Position numbers and translations under genes: made by a program. From Nostoc calcicola FACHB-3891 (GTDB taxonomy: Bacteria; Cyanobacteriota; Cyanobacteriia; Cyanobacteriales; Nostocaceae): 64,000 nucleotides of DNA. The notes beneath the pieces are model-generated. The model worked only from the letters and a program-made list of their open reading frames with translations. It was not told the DNA's origin and made no database searches. The DNA lies in contig NZ_JACJRQ010000008.1 in NCBI RefSeq assembly GCF_014697355.1, positions 62,001 through 126,000 of the forward strand, given 5' to 3'. The stretch's first letter is position 1. Each line of letters starts with the position of its first letter. Below are positions 27,125-36,776 of this stretch, piece after piece.

Positions 27125-28237
27125 CTAAATCAAAACCAAATTATCCCGATGAATCACAGTTTCCGCGCCGGCGTAGCCTAAAATTGTAGAAATTTCTCGT
27201 GAATGATGTCCGCGAATTTTTTGTAGTTCATCGCTGTTATAATTCACAAGTCCTCTGGCAATTTCTTGACCATTAGTGTCGCACAATTGCACTGCATCTT
27301 GTGTGTCAAACTCTCCTTCTACTGCTTTAATCCCAGCTGCTAATAACGATTTTCCTGCCAAAGAAATTGCCGCGATCGCACCTTCATCTAAATACAATTT
27401 TCCCGCAGGTACAAGTCCGTAAGCTATCCAACGTTTACGCGCAGAAGTTGGTTCCGGTTGCGGTTCAAAATGCGTCCCAATGGATTCACCTTGGATAATT
27501 TTTTCTATATTTTGGGGAAATCGTCCTTGGGTAATTACAGTCCGCACTCCAGCCGCGATCGCAATTCTCGCAGCCGAAATTTTTGTTAACATACCGCCGG
27601 TACCCCATTGAGAACCTTGGGAACCTGTTTGTATTTGTAATTGAGCTAATTCTTTAATGCTACTAACTAAAGCGATCGGCCGTGCGTCTGGTACGGAACG
27701 CGGATCGGCTGAGTAAAGGCGATCGACATCGGTGAGCAAAAATAACCAATCGGCTTCTACTAAACTCGCAACCAATGCCGAAAGGGTGTCATTGTCGCCA
27801 AATTTTAGTTCCTCTACTGCTACGGTATCATTTTCATTGACTATGGGTATTACTCCCAATCCCAACAGTTCTTGAAAAGTGTTATATGCGTTGAGATAGC
27901 GGCTGCGCTGCACCAAATCGCTGCGTGTTAATAATACTTGAGCAATCGGCTGTTGTAAAGTATTAAATAAATCATCATATACACGGATTAACCTACCTTG
28001 TCCAACGGCTGCTACAGCCTGTTTGAGGGCGATCGCTTTCGGACGTTCGGTTAAGCCCAACCGCGCACAACCCACCCCCACAGCGCCAGAGGAAACCAAA
28101 ATCACTCGGTGTCCCTGGCGTTTTAGATGACAGAGTGTCTCCGCTAAGGTGGCGATGGTAGAAAGTGCTAATTGTCCTGTTTCTGGTTTGGTAAGGCTAG
28201 AAGTACCAATTTTGACAACAATTGTTAATGACATCAA
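27125..28237 (-). CDS. proB: glutamate 5-kinase
   Basis: First enzyme of proline synthesis; phosphorylates the gamma-carboxylate of glutamate. The 370-residue product has the amino-acid-kinase domain ([10 protein letters not shown] at the N-terminus, [26 protein letters not shown], and [14 protein letters not shown]) and a C-terminal PUA domain from about 285 ([13 protein letters not shown]). Length and motifs are typical. Feedback inhibition by proline is usual in the family. It is 110 bp downstream of the truncated ATPase gene on the same strand, but the gap is repeat-rich and it is probably transcribed on its own. Confidence 0.96.
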   Translation of the reverse strand: MMSLTIVVKIGTSSLTKPETGQLALSTIATLAETLCHLKRQGHRVILVSSGAVGVGCARLGLTERPKAIALKQAVAAVGQGRLIRVYDDLFNTLQQPIAQVLLTRSDLVQRSRYLNAYNTFQELLGLGVIPIVNENDTVAVEELKFGDNDTLSALVASLVEADWLFLLTDVDRLYSADPRSVPDARPIALVSSIKELAQLQIQTGSQGSQWGTGGMLTKISAARIAIAAGVRTVITQGRFPQNIEKIIQGESIGTHFEPQPEPTSARKRWIAYGLVPAGKLYLDEGAIAAISLAGKSLLAAGIKAVEGEFDTQDAVQLCDTNGQEIARGLVNYNSDELQKIRGHHSREISTILGYAGAETVIHRDNLVLI

Positions 28238-28347
28238 AAAAGTTAAGAGTTACGAATCCTTGAATTTTAGATTTCAGATTTTTTCTTCAATCCAAAATTC
28301 AAAATCCCAAATTATTATCATAACTCACTATGGTACTGCAACTAAAA

Positions 28348-30003
28348 TTAGCATTTTCCCAGCTTGCAATAATCGTTCAAAAAAGTGCGTAGGCGTAGCC
28401 CGTCGTAGACATCGCCCCTACTTAAATTATTTGTTAGATTGTTCCCGCAAAAACCACCAAATCCTTTATTTTCACTTGCAAGACATCTTGTTGAAAAATG
28501 ACCAATACCTGTACCCACAACAGCAGAAATTGTCATTAATCCCGCTATTATAAGGAAATGAATACTTTTAGATAACCTCGATTTTCCTGGAGAAGACACT
28601 TCTAGTTTCGAGGTAATTTCATATTTTTCTTCTTCTTGTGGAATTTCAATTTCTTGCTTCTTATTTTGTATAGTAAATCTTACAGCTTTTAAGGTTGTAG
28701 AATTCTCCCTATCTAAAGATAAAGGTCTTTCAATTACAGCTAGCTGAGAATTATAACTTTTAGGACTCAGAGCTAAACTATTGTAAGAGTTAGTTAAATT
28801 ATTCTGTTTTTTTTCCTGTGAAGCTAACTGTTTTTTGTCTTCAAAACTATCATCATTTTCTTCGCTGAGTTTTTCTAATTCTTTAATTTCTTGTCGCAAT
28901 GGATGACGTTCGAGTAACCACAGACGTACTAATTCAATTTTAATTTTCTCACCAGTCTCATCCAAAAAATTATAGTCAACAAGCTCTTTAACTGCTTGTT
29001 CTAAAGCTTCTGTCTTAAAGATTCCATATTGATTAACTAGTTTTAATGAGTTTTCTGGAACTGTTTGAGATTTCTCAACAGCTATCTTCTGAGACTCTGC
29101 AATTGCTGAAAACACAATTTTTTCTGGAATAGTCAACCCATCCCAAAACCATGCTAGACCTGCTTCTGCATTCTCAATTGCTTTATCAATAATATTATTT
29201 ATATCTTCCAGACTAATATGTGATTCATCTAATTCTCTAGCTCTGACAAAAATAGCAAAGCAAATGACTTGAATAAAATAAGGATGTCCTGCTGATAGTT
29301 CAATAATGGCTTTAATCGCTTCTGGTTCATACTCTAAAATTCCCTGAGCAGGCTGAGTAATTAGCTGTGTAGCGCTATCTTTATTTAAAAAACCAATTTC
29401 ACGGGTAGAAGCATCCTGAAAATAATTGAGTAAATTCGGCATACTTGCTGATTGTCTACCCGCAAATATAATTAAAAATAGTTCGTCTTCTACCTCAATT
29501 AGAGAATGTAAGTAATTGAAGAATTTTTCCAACAGTGATGCCGAATACTTATCACTTAATGCTTCAAATTCGTCTAATAAAAAAACTAATTTTTTACCAT
29601 CTAGTCGATCCAAAATTTTCGTCAAAAATTGACTGTAAAAAATATCTGGATCTTTGTCTAAATCTTCAATACTAGGCAGTTGAATTTTTTGGTCATCTAT
29701 TTCCAGCTGTTCAATAATTTCTTGAGCTAAATCTGCTAAGATTCTACAGAGATTTTCACGAGTATAATCTTCTAAATTGAAACGAATAAAAACAAAGTCT
29801 TCTAATTTAACAGATTTTGGAATATTACGAATAATAGACGACTTACCTATACGTCTTTGACCATGCAATAAAGTAACTTTTATACCTTGGCTGAGATTAT
29901 CTTCAAGAAAATGAAACAAATCTTGCCGTCCAAAAAGTAGTTTGGGGTCGTCGATTGGACGACCGATTATATAAGGGTTTCTCCGAGATACCAAGTTTGC
30001 CAT
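28348..30003 (-). CDS. STAND-like ATPase with C-terminal TM, truncated paralogue (551 aa)
   Basis: The N-terminus (NPYIIGRPI, then LLFGRQDLF) and Walker A GQRRIGKSS (48-56), Walker B LVFLLDEFEAL and SGHPYFIQVIC match the 1008-residue protein encoded upstream. A winged-helix region follows to about 370, then a polar linker, a membrane helix (about 483-503) and a short outer segment with C...FGGFC, which corresponds to C...FGLLC in the longer paralogue. The final residues GDVYDGLRLRT are encoded by the dispersed repeat at 28388-28415. The gene therefore appears to have lost its outer ligand-binding part when the repeat arrived. The ATPase half looks intact. Confidence 0.82.
   Translation of the reverse strand: MANLVSRRNPYIIGRPIDDPKLLFGRQDLFHFLEDNLSQGIKVTLLHGQRRIGKSSIIRNIPKSVKLEDFVFIRFNLEDYTRENLCRILADLAQEIIEQLEIDDQKIQLPSIEDLDKDPDIFYSQFLTKILDRLDGKKLVFLLDEFEALSDKYSASLLEKFFNYLHSLIEVEDELFLIIFAGRQSASMPNLLNYFQDASTREIGFLNKDSATQLITQPAQGILEYEPEAIKAIIELSAGHPYFIQVICFAIFVRARELDESHISLEDINNIIDKAIENAEAGLAWFWDGLTIPEKIVFSAIAESQKIAVEKSQTVPENSLKLVNQYGIFKTEALEQAVKELVDYNFLDETGEKIKIELVRLWLLERHPLRQEIKELEKLSEENDDSFEDKKQLASQEKKQNNLTNSYNSLALSPKSYNSQLAVIERPLSLDRENSTTLKAVRFTIQNKKQEIEIPQEEEKYEITSKLEVSSPGKSRLSKSIHFLIIAGLMTISAVVGTGIGHFSTRCLASENKGFGGFCGNNLTNNLSRGDVYDGLRLRTFLNDYCKLGKC
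28388..28415. repeat. 28-bp dispersed repeat forming the end of an ATPase gene
   Basis: Identical to 23801-23828. On the minus strand it supplies the codons for GDVYDGLRLR at the C-terminus of the 551-residue ATPase and so marks the truncation point. Confidence 0.8.
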
Positions 30004-30077
30004 AACATTAACAGTATATTACTAGAGGAATGTATTCTATTTTACTCTAAATCCAAACGCGATCGCTGTATCCTACC

Positions 30078-30548
30078 TCACTCTTCACCTTGTATTTGAA
30101 CTCAGATTGCCTCTGTTTGTCGTTCTCCTTCAGGACTAAATTGAATTAAATCTCCAGAAATATTTGTATGATTTACGACAAAATTCATATTTCTTAACTT
30201 TTACATAACTGTTATGCGATTAGAAATATTATTTGTTCAAGAGGAAAGGCGATCTGGCCAAGCTATGGCTGCGATCGCCTTAACTAATCGCTATTTAGCT
30301 GGTGGGCAAGCCTCCTTTTTGAGTTGGAATTCATTAATAGAGAATGACAGTCTAAAGTTTAATGAACCTCCGCAGTTAGACGACCCTATGACCCACAAAG
30401 CCATAAAAGCAACTAACCCGCCAACAATGACAACGGCAGGGGTTGATTTCAAGGCTTTTGCCAAACTACTGTTAATCCCTTTGACTATTGATTTATCATT
30501 AGATTGTCTGGGGTTGGTTGCTTTAACCATACAACTAGCTCCTTTCAT
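30078..30548 (-). pseudogene. remnant of a third ATPase/periplasmic-binding-protein paralogue
   Basis: One reading frame runs through this interval with at least four internal stops (for example at 30291-30293). Its end reads KLRNMNFVVN, then QFSPEGERQTEAI, stop, VQIQGEE, which aligns with KLRNNSFVVN, QFSAEGERQTEPI and VQIEGGR at the C-terminus of the intact 1008-residue protein. Upstream in the same frame is a membrane-helix piece (TPAVVIVGGLVAFMALWVI). Most of the ligand-binding domain is missing, so this is an internally deleted, decayed copy directly after the intact gene. The plus-strand frame at 30214-30660 is its shadow. Confidence 0.8.
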
Positions 30549-30645
30549 TGTTTTACGTTTAACTGCTGGTCTGGTCGTTTCTCAGGCCACCAGACTGGCT
30601 TTAACTAAACATACCAGTTTGTACACTTACCATACAGTTAGTAAC

Positions 30646-33600
30646 TTACTTTTGCTGTAAAATAACCCACCTCCCACCTTCTATTTGAACTAAGATTGGT
30701 TCTGTTTGTCGTTCTCCTTCAGCACTAAATTGAAGTTTATATCCAGAAGTCTTTGTACTATTTACGACAAAACTATTATTTCTCAACTTCTCGATAACTG
30801 TTGTTCGTGCAGAATTAGGAGACAAAGCTTCAATAAAAGCTTGGGTAGCGTCATAGCTGGTTGCTGTTCGCCAACTAACTTCTCCTGTTTGCCATAGCTT
30901 TCTAGCTTTTTCGATAAAGTTTTTTGCTTGTGGTACTTCCCGAAACCAAGGAACGACTACGATTAAACCTTCGACTGCATTTGTACCATCACGTAAAGTT
31001 TCATTGCTGTAAAGCGTATCTCCACCTAAAAGCTTCATTGCCGATTTGTTTCTATTTTGAGATTTGAATCTCTCAGCTACATTCTGATTTACCCTAGCAA
31101 TTTTGAGAGCAATATCTATATGTTTCCTATCTGGAATTAATACAGCTGCTTCTGCTTTGTGTCGATAAATACTTTTGTTAACTTCTGAATCCATACTTAG
31201 TGAGACATCAGCTAAATTAATTTGTGGCTTCTGAACGACTTCACCTCCCAGATTTTCAAATATTTTGGTAAATTCCTCTCTCATGCTGTCGCTGTATGAA
31301 CTCTTCGGATTAGAAAAAATCACTACTCTTCTTAACTTCAATGTCTGGAAGGCATATTCTGCTAATTTTTTTCCCCCAGCAGCATCAGAAGGTAAACTCC
31401 TGAAGAAATTATTCTTACCCAGTAATTGTGTACTGGTGCTGGTGGGAGAGATAACAGGGATATCTGTTTTGTTATATTCTTCTAAGGCCGCTTCAGTAGA
31501 TTCAGAATTGTAGTGACCAATAACTCCTAAAATAGATAAATCTTTTACCAAATCCGCAGCTACAGAAGTAGCTTGTTGCGGTTGACCTCCATCGTTGGCA
31601 ATTATCATTTCTAGAAATCGACCATTTAATCCATTGTTTTCATTAAACTCTTGCTGTGCCTGTGCTACACCGCGTAATATTTCTTTAGCCAAACTATCGT
31701 TATTTACTGGAACAGCTACTGCCAATGTAAAAGGATTTCCTTTTTGTTTAGCACGAGCATTGTTGTAATAAATTAACACTTCTGGATCGTTGCGATCGCC
31801 TTTTACAGCTTCTCGAAATAGATTACTCGCTTCTTCATATTTTTCTTGTTTAAAGGCTTGAATGCCTTGGTCCCGATAGCTATTTTTAATATTAGGGAAT
31901 AAAGAGCGATCGCCATTACTAATTCTACTTTGATCTTCTATACATAAAAGACCAAATTCTTTCTGCTTACCCAAAGGACACTCAGATGACAACCTATAAG
32001 TCCCATAACCTACACCTCCTATGACTAAAACTGTCATTACTGCCAGTATTGTTTTTAAAGTTGAACCTCTTCTATCTTTTTCTCTTGGGTTAATTAGGGA
32101 ATTGCTTGTATCTGGTGTGGTAGTTAGGGTCTTTTTTTCATAAGTTTCAATTTCTAAAATTTTCTGTATAGCAGATTTTGTGTTTGGTTCAATTTCTAAA
32201 ATTTTGTTATATTTTTGCTTTGCGAGGGCGTATTCTCCTTGAATTATTAAATGATGTCCATATTCGGAAAGTGCATTAAAATATCCCTCTTTAAAATATT
32301 GGTAATCCGCTTGTAAAAGCTGTTCATGAAGTTCTAAGGATTTTTGAAAATCTTTAGCTTGCAAATATTGCTCAGCCAAAGAGACTGCAATATTAAAATT
32401 AGTAGGATCTCTTTCTAGAGCCTGCTCATAATGCTGTAATGCTAACTGGTGTTCTCCCTGTTCAGACCAAAAATTTGCTACTTCAATCAAGTTCTTAACA
32501 ATATCTTCAATCTTTTGATTTTCCTGTGTTTGTAATTCCTGTGTTTTTAAATTTTGTATTTCATTTTGTAGTGAATGGTATTTTAGCAACCACAGACGAA
32601 TTAGTTCGACCATGACTGTGCGTCCATTACCAGATAAATACCGATTTTCTATTAATCTTTCCCATGCCTGAGTCAGCTGTTCTGTCTGATTTATACCATT
32701 TGTCTTAAGCAAATCTAATGGTTCTTGTGGAACTCTTATTCCTTGCTCAATAGCTATTTTTTCAGCCTCAGCTACTGTTGATATTATTATTCTTTCTTCG
32801 ACGGTAAGTACGTGCCAAAAACTTTGCAAAAATGAATCAGCTTCTTCAATTGCTTTGTTTAAAATATCTTTTACATCAGTATATTCGATACTCCATTTAT
32901 TATTTTTTCTTGCTTGTCCAAAAAGAGCAGAGCAAATAACTTGGGTAAAACATGGGTGTCCTGATGAGAGTTGTAGAATTTCCTGTATTGCTCCTGGTTG
33001 ATATGTCAAAATTCGTTCAGCAGGATTAGCAATCATCCGTCTAGCGCTAATATCATCTAGTAACCCAATTTCTTGGTAAGGTGCATCTTTAAATAAATTC
33101 AGCAAGTTTGGTAAATCTTTAAGATATCTTCCAATTACTGAAATAATAAATAATTTATTATGCTCTTTCGAGAGTTTTTTTAAATAATGAAAGAATGTTT
33201 GTGGTTCAACAATATTGATATCATTACTCCCATTATTTGCTACGTCGAATTCATCAAGTAATAAAACTAAGTTTTTATTCTCTATTCTCTGATAAACTTC
33301 TGGCAGAAATACCTCAGAAAATATTGATTCTTCCTTGAATAATTCCCTTTGTGGCAGTATTGAGTTATCATTCAGGGTGTCAGCTATTGTTTCAGCCAAA
33401 TTGTATAAAATCTCGCTGAGACTTAAGTTACCTTTATCTTGCAGATCGAATTGGATAAAAATAAATTCATCAAGTTGAACGAAATTGGGAATCTGTTGAA
33501 GCACAGATGATTTACCAATCCTTCTTTGACCATGCAACAAGATAACTTTTACATTTTGAATTAAATTGTCGGTAATAACATTGAATAAACTTTCACGCCC

Positions 33601-33672
33601 AAAAAACTTGTTTTTTTCATAGATTGGACGACCAATAATGTAAGGATTTCTATGATTATTTGCTCCATTCAT
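30646..33672 (-). CDS. STAND-like ATPase-TPR-TM-periplasmic ligand-binding fusion
   Basis: Domains in order: cytoplasmic ATPase with Walker A GQRRIGKSS (48-56), Walker B NLVLLLDEFDV (134-144) and SGHPCFTQVIC; winged helix to about 365; TPR helices (about 395-500); one membrane helix (about 538-558); an outer TPR-like piece (about 595-640); and a type-I periplasmic-binding-protein domain (about 647-1005) of the branched-chain amino-acid/ANF-receptor kind, with FTLAVAVPV, NDGGQPQQA, ISPTSTSTQL and TATSYDATQAF. The layout suggests an outer ligand sensor controlling an inner ATPase. It is 14 bp downstream of the 432-residue ATPase gene and followed by the decayed copy. Confidence 0.87.
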   Translation of the reverse strand: MNGANNHRNPYIIGRPIYEKNKFFGRESLFNVITDNLIQNVKVILLHGQRRIGKSSVLQQIPNFVQLDEFIFIQFDLQDKGNLSLSEILYNLAETIADTLNDNSILPQRELFKEESIFSEVFLPEVYQRIENKNLVLLLDEFDVANNGSNDINIVEPQTFFHYLKKLSKEHNKLFIISVIGRYLKDLPNLLNLFKDAPYQEIGLLDDISARRMIANPAERILTYQPGAIQEILQLSSGHPCFTQVICSALFGQARKNNKWSIEYTDVKDILNKAIEEADSFLQSFWHVLTVEERIIISTVAEAEKIAIEQGIRVPQEPLDLLKTNGINQTEQLTQAWERLIENRYLSGNGRTVMVELIRLWLLKYHSLQNEIQNLKTQELQTQENQKIEDIVKNLIEVANFWSEQGEHQLALQHYEQALERDPTNFNIAVSLAEQYLQAKDFQKSLELHEQLLQADYQYFKEGYFNALSEYGHHLIIQGEYALAKQKYNKILEIEPNTKSAIQKILEIETYEKKTLTTTPDTSNSLINPREKDRRGSTLKTILAVMTVLVIGGVGYGTYRLSSECPLGKQKEFGLLCIEDQSRISNGDRSLFPNIKNSYRDQGIQAFKQEKYEEASNLFREAVKGDRNDPEVLIYYNNARAKQKGNPFTLAVAVPVNNDSLAKEILRGVAQAQQEFNENNGLNGRFLEMIIANDGGQPQQATSVAADLVKDLSILGVIGHYNSESTEAALEEYNKTDIPVISPTSTSTQLLGKNNFFRSLPSDAAGGKKLAEYAFQTLKLRRVVIFSNPKSSYSDSMREEFTKIFENLGGEVVQKPQINLADVSLSMDSEVNKSIYRHKAEAAVLIPDRKHIDIALKIARVNQNVAERFKSQNRNKSAMKLLGGDTLYSNETLRDGTNAVEGLIVVVPWFREVPQAKNFIEKARKLWQTGEVSWRTATSYDATQAFIEALSPNSARTTVIEKLRNNSFVVNSTKTSGYKLQFSAEGERQTEPILVQIEGGRWVILQQK

Positions 33673-33686
33673 ATTACTTGTCCATA

Positions 33687-34985
33687 CTATTTACTTGGTA
33701 AAATAAGTCCTTTGGGTAAAGCAGCTATTAACTTACCGAACCACTCCATAATCTGTGGAATTTTGTCTTGATTTTTCCATAGCCATTTAATAGCTATAGT
33801 GAATTTATCCATTTGTTGCCTACTCATCAAATTCAGAAAAACTTTTTCTCGTGCTTGCAACCATTTATCATCTGTTTGCCAAAGTTGTTGAATTACCCAA
33901 CGCTCCATTGTTGATGAAGTGAAAGAGTAAATGTTTTTCTCTTCATGAACAGTGTGAGCCACTACACCTTGCTCTTCCAGTTTTATCAGTTCTGCTTCTC
34001 TTTGGCTAAAAATTAATTCAATACCACTTACATCAAATTGTTTTTGTTTATGCAGACGACCTTTTAAAGCTGAAAGAGCCATCAGCATCAATAAAGTTTG
34101 TTCTACGTCAGTACATCTTTTCCAAATATTGTCAAAAATCTGTTGTGTCGCACTTTCAAACTCTTTAACGAAGTTATCTGCACTTGGTGCTTTTGCAGTT
34201 AATAAATCTCTATGAAGTAGAAAACCAGATATTTGTAGCAAAGATGGATGTCCACCTGTAATTTCTTTAATTGCTTCCCGTAACTCTGGTACTCTTAATA
34301 TTTTAAATATGTCGTCAATTTCAATATTATTAAATGTTTTAAGTCGTAAAAATAGATAATGGTTGTACCACGGTGAAGCATTCGGATTGAGCTTTGGTCC
34401 TAGTTCATTGAGACGCTTCAGGGAAGTAACAATCATCGACATATTTTGTCCTTCCGCAGAGTGAACAGCCAAATTACGGCACTCGCTCAAAAACTTTTGC
34501 ATCGCATCTTCATCGTATTCCTGGTTAGTGTCGAGTGCTATATGAAAGTCATCTATTAGCAACACGAGATATTTATCTTGTACTTTTAGCTTTTTTAATA
34601 TTTGTCGCAGGCTATCTTTAGTCGTCGGCTTTGCTGCTTGGAGAATAGTATCAATTTCAGCCTCAAATGCAGATTGACCTGCTAATTTTTCTTTAATAAG
34701 GTTCAGTATTTCTCGCCAAAAATCCGAGGGAGTGAAAGGAGTAATATTTTCACAACTAAAACGAACAATTACAGCTTGAGATGAGTCCATTCCGTGGTCT
34801 TCCCAAGCTTGGGATGATTCTAGTTTCTGCAAAAAAGAGGTTTTCCCCATTCCTGGACCTCCCCAAATCGCTAGGTGGCTGCGGTTATAAATTTGATCGA
34901 AGGCAGCGGCAATTTCTGATGCTCTCCCTGCGAAATGCTCTGGACGTACTGGTTTTCCGACAATAAAAGGATTTTGTTGTAACAT
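33687..34985 (-). CDS. STAND-like ATPase without membrane anchor (432 aa)
   Basis: The third ATPase of the cluster and the first to be transcribed. It begins NPFIVGKPV followed by HFAGRASEI, the same entry motif as its two neighbours. Walker A is GGPGMGKTS (42-50), Walker B YLVLLIDDFHIAL, and a GGHPSLLQISG motif corresponds to SGHP in the others. The C-terminus is helical with no membrane segment or recognised effector. It lies 14 bp upstream of the fusion gene and is almost certainly co-transcribed with it. It could be the cytoplasmic partner in a shared signalling complex; that is inference. Confidence 0.85.
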   Translation of the reverse strand: MLQQNPFIVGKPVRPEHFAGRASEIAAAFDQIYNRSHLAIWGGPGMGKTSFLQKLESSQAWEDHGMDSSQAVIVRFSCENITPFTPSDFWREILNLIKEKLAGQSAFEAEIDTILQAAKPTTKDSLRQILKKLKVQDKYLVLLIDDFHIALDTNQEYDEDAMQKFLSECRNLAVHSAEGQNMSMIVTSLKRLNELGPKLNPNASPWYNHYLFLRLKTFNNIEIDDIFKILRVPELREAIKEITGGHPSLLQISGFLLHRDLLTAKAPSADNFVKEFESATQQIFDNIWKRCTDVEQTLLMLMALSALKGRLHKQKQFDVSGIELIFSQREAELIKLEEQGVVAHTVHEEKNIYSFTSSTMERWVIQQLWQTDDKWLQAREKVFLNLMSRQQMDKFTIAIKWLWKNQDKIPQIMEWFGKLIAALPKGLILPSK

Positions 34986-35377
34986 TATTCAATAGCAATT
35001 TAAGTGAAATTAGGTAATATAGTATCACTTTTATGTAGCACACGAAATGCTTGGTGGATACATGTAATATAGACTTAATGGAGATGAGGGAGATGAACAG
35101 GCAGGGGGCAGGGAGCTCTTAGCAGAGGTGAGAATTCATAACTCCAAACTCCAAACTCCAAACTCTAAACTACTAACTCCTAACTCCTAACGCCCCAATT
35201 TATAAAGCGCCAGCCATTCTATAAGTGAAGGCTGACGCTTTACGAGTTTATATTTATTTAGTATGCGCTAGAGTCTTTTTTAGCTGACTCCATGTTATTA
35301 ATACTTATGATCCCCGATTTTTGGATTCCAGTAAGATTCCTTAATCATTTCTTTAGATTTAGTTTCCTGATGATTTC
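34986..35377. repeat. gene-free stretch with STRRs and a 13-bp hairpin
   Basis: An aactccaaactcc / aactcctaactcc STRR lies at about 35139-35190. It is followed by an inverted repeat TAAAGCGCCAGCC (35203-35215) and GGCTGACGCTTTA (35230-35242), one G-T pair apart from perfect. The hairpin is about 135 bp past the YqeG stop and may end that transcript, though no T run follows. The left part holds the promoter of the ATPase cluster. No gene was seen. Confidence 0.6.
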
Positions 35378-35917
35378 TCAAGTTTTGTGAATTTTGGTTT
35401 TCTTGGGGGTGATAGAGGCTCCGAGTATTTCAGATACCCAAACTTCAAAATTCCGGACGGGATGAGAGCGCAGGGCAGCTTCTGGATGAATGATTGGTTC
35501 GACTAAAATGGTAAACATTCCCAAGCGATTACCTGCTAAAACATCGGTAAACAAGCGATCGCCTACCATCCCTACTTGATGCACTGGTAGATTCATTGCT
35601 TGCAGTGCTGCTCTAATTTTACGTCGGGAAGGCTTAGCTGCACCCAAGTAGTAAGGTAAATTGAGCGATCGCGCAATTCCACCAATTCGCGCTTCACTCA
35701 AGTTATTGCTCACCAACCACAACGCAGTACAAGCACGAATTTCCTCTACCCAGCTTTGTAGTTCTGGGGAAGCCACTCCCACCCTAAAGGGTACCAAAGT
35801 TTCATCTACATCCAACACCAGCCCCTTGAGACCGTATTGTTGGATAATATCTGGTGTCAGATTTAATACTGAACCTTCTAAAATTAAGTCAGGCTGTAAA
35901 AGATTGTTCCAGATCAT
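35378..35917 (-). CDS. YqeG family HAD-IIIA phosphatase
   Basis: The ATG at 35917 (MIWNNLLQPDLIL) is chosen; an upstream ATG at 35965 adds 16 residues not expected in the family. The HAD motif 1 is GLVLDVDETLVPF, the Ser/Thr motif is LWLVSNN, the Lys is in GAAKPSRRKIR, and motif 4 is MVGDRLFTDVLAGNRLG. About 179 residues is normal. YqeG proteins are small cytoplasmic phosphatases of uncertain substrate. The PD-(D/E)XK-like gene lies just upstream on the same strand. Confidence 0.9.
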   Translation of the reverse strand: MIWNNLLQPDLILEGSVLNLTPDIIQQYGLKGLVLDVDETLVPFRVGVASPELQSWVEEIRACTALWLVSNNLSEARIGGIARSLNLPYYLGAAKPSRRKIRAALQAMNLPVHQVGMVGDRLFTDVLAGNRLGMFTILVEPIIHPEAALRSHPVRNFEVWVSEILGASITPKKTKIHKT

Positions 35918-35971
35918 AGTCAACAGGCGAATGTAAATAGCTCTAGACAAAAGAGCATAACCCAATACAGT

Positions 35972-36607
35972 TTAGTTAGTCGAACTCCATCCTGGAATAT
36001 CTCCACGAACACTTTGAGATAAAATCCCTAAAATTTTATCTATTTCTTTGATGTAATAATTATTCAAATCAATAAATAGATCGTTTTCTTCTAACTTCAA
36101 AAACTTCCAAATATCCCCTGTTGTCACCGCACCATAAATTTTTTTAATTTCATTTCCTTCCTGTTGATTAAACAATTGTGCTGCCAACATTGCCGCCGCA
36201 CATTGACCTAATCCACCTTTAATATTTTCATTTTTGGCTTCAATAATAATCACTACAGGCACATTAATTGTTAGTTGCTCTTTAGAACGACTGATAATAA
36301 AATCACAATAGCCATTCAGACCTTTTTCTGCATCTACATTAAAGTCTGTTCCAGAAAATAAGCTAATTGGATAATTAGCCCTACGTCTTACCTCCAATAA
36401 TATTGGTGTAATAATCATTTCTGAACGCGCTTTTTCAGTATTAATTGCTAAAGCCAGTTCTGTGGTTTCTCCTAAAGTATTTGTAAGTTTTTCACTTGCC
36501 TGTAAAGGTTCTACATTGGCACACAAATCAGTATCTTCATCAATGCGGATGCTGAATGACTTTTTAAATTTACTTAATGTAAAGTCGCTATAAGCCATTT
36601 TCAGCAC
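35972..36607 (-). CDS. PD-(D/E)XK nuclease-fold-like protein (211 aa)
   Basis: No family name is certain, but the centre of the protein reads GYCDFIISRSK then VVIIIEAKNENIKGG, which fits the D...ExK core of the PD-(D/E)XK nuclease superfamily: Asp on one strand, Glu and Lys on the next, followed by a Gln-containing helix (QCAAAMLAAQL). The N-terminus is helical with no signal. It stands alone without a methyltransferase or helicase next to it, so a classical restriction system is unlikely. It is 7 bp upstream of the longer YqeG frame and may be co-transcribed. Confidence 0.65.
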   Translation of the reverse strand: MLKMAYSDFTLSKFKKSFSIRIDEDTDLCANVEPLQASEKLTNTLGETTELALAINTEKARSEMIITPILLEVRRRANYPISLFSGTDFNVDAEKGLNGYCDFIISRSKEQLTINVPVVIIIEAKNENIKGGLGQCAAAMLAAQLFNQQEGNEIKKIYGAVTTGDIWKFLKLEENDLFIDLNNYYIKEIDKILGILSQSVRGDIPGWSSTN

Positions 36608-36776
36608 CTCATAGCAATTTTGGATTTTGGATTTTGGATCTTAGATTGAAGATCCTTGCCAGAGTCTTTTTTGCAGAACCTTCAACAACACTACTTTTTT
36701 CCATTTCGTATCAATTTAATTGGGAATGAGAAAAAAATTAGGTAGTCCCAATTAAAAAATTCAAAAATTTTTCATC

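Noticed and set aside
30214..30660. Plus-strand 148-residue frame
   Set aside because: It lies opposite the decayed ATPase paralogue, whose minus-strand frame has clear similarity to the neighbouring gene; the plus-strand product has no such support.
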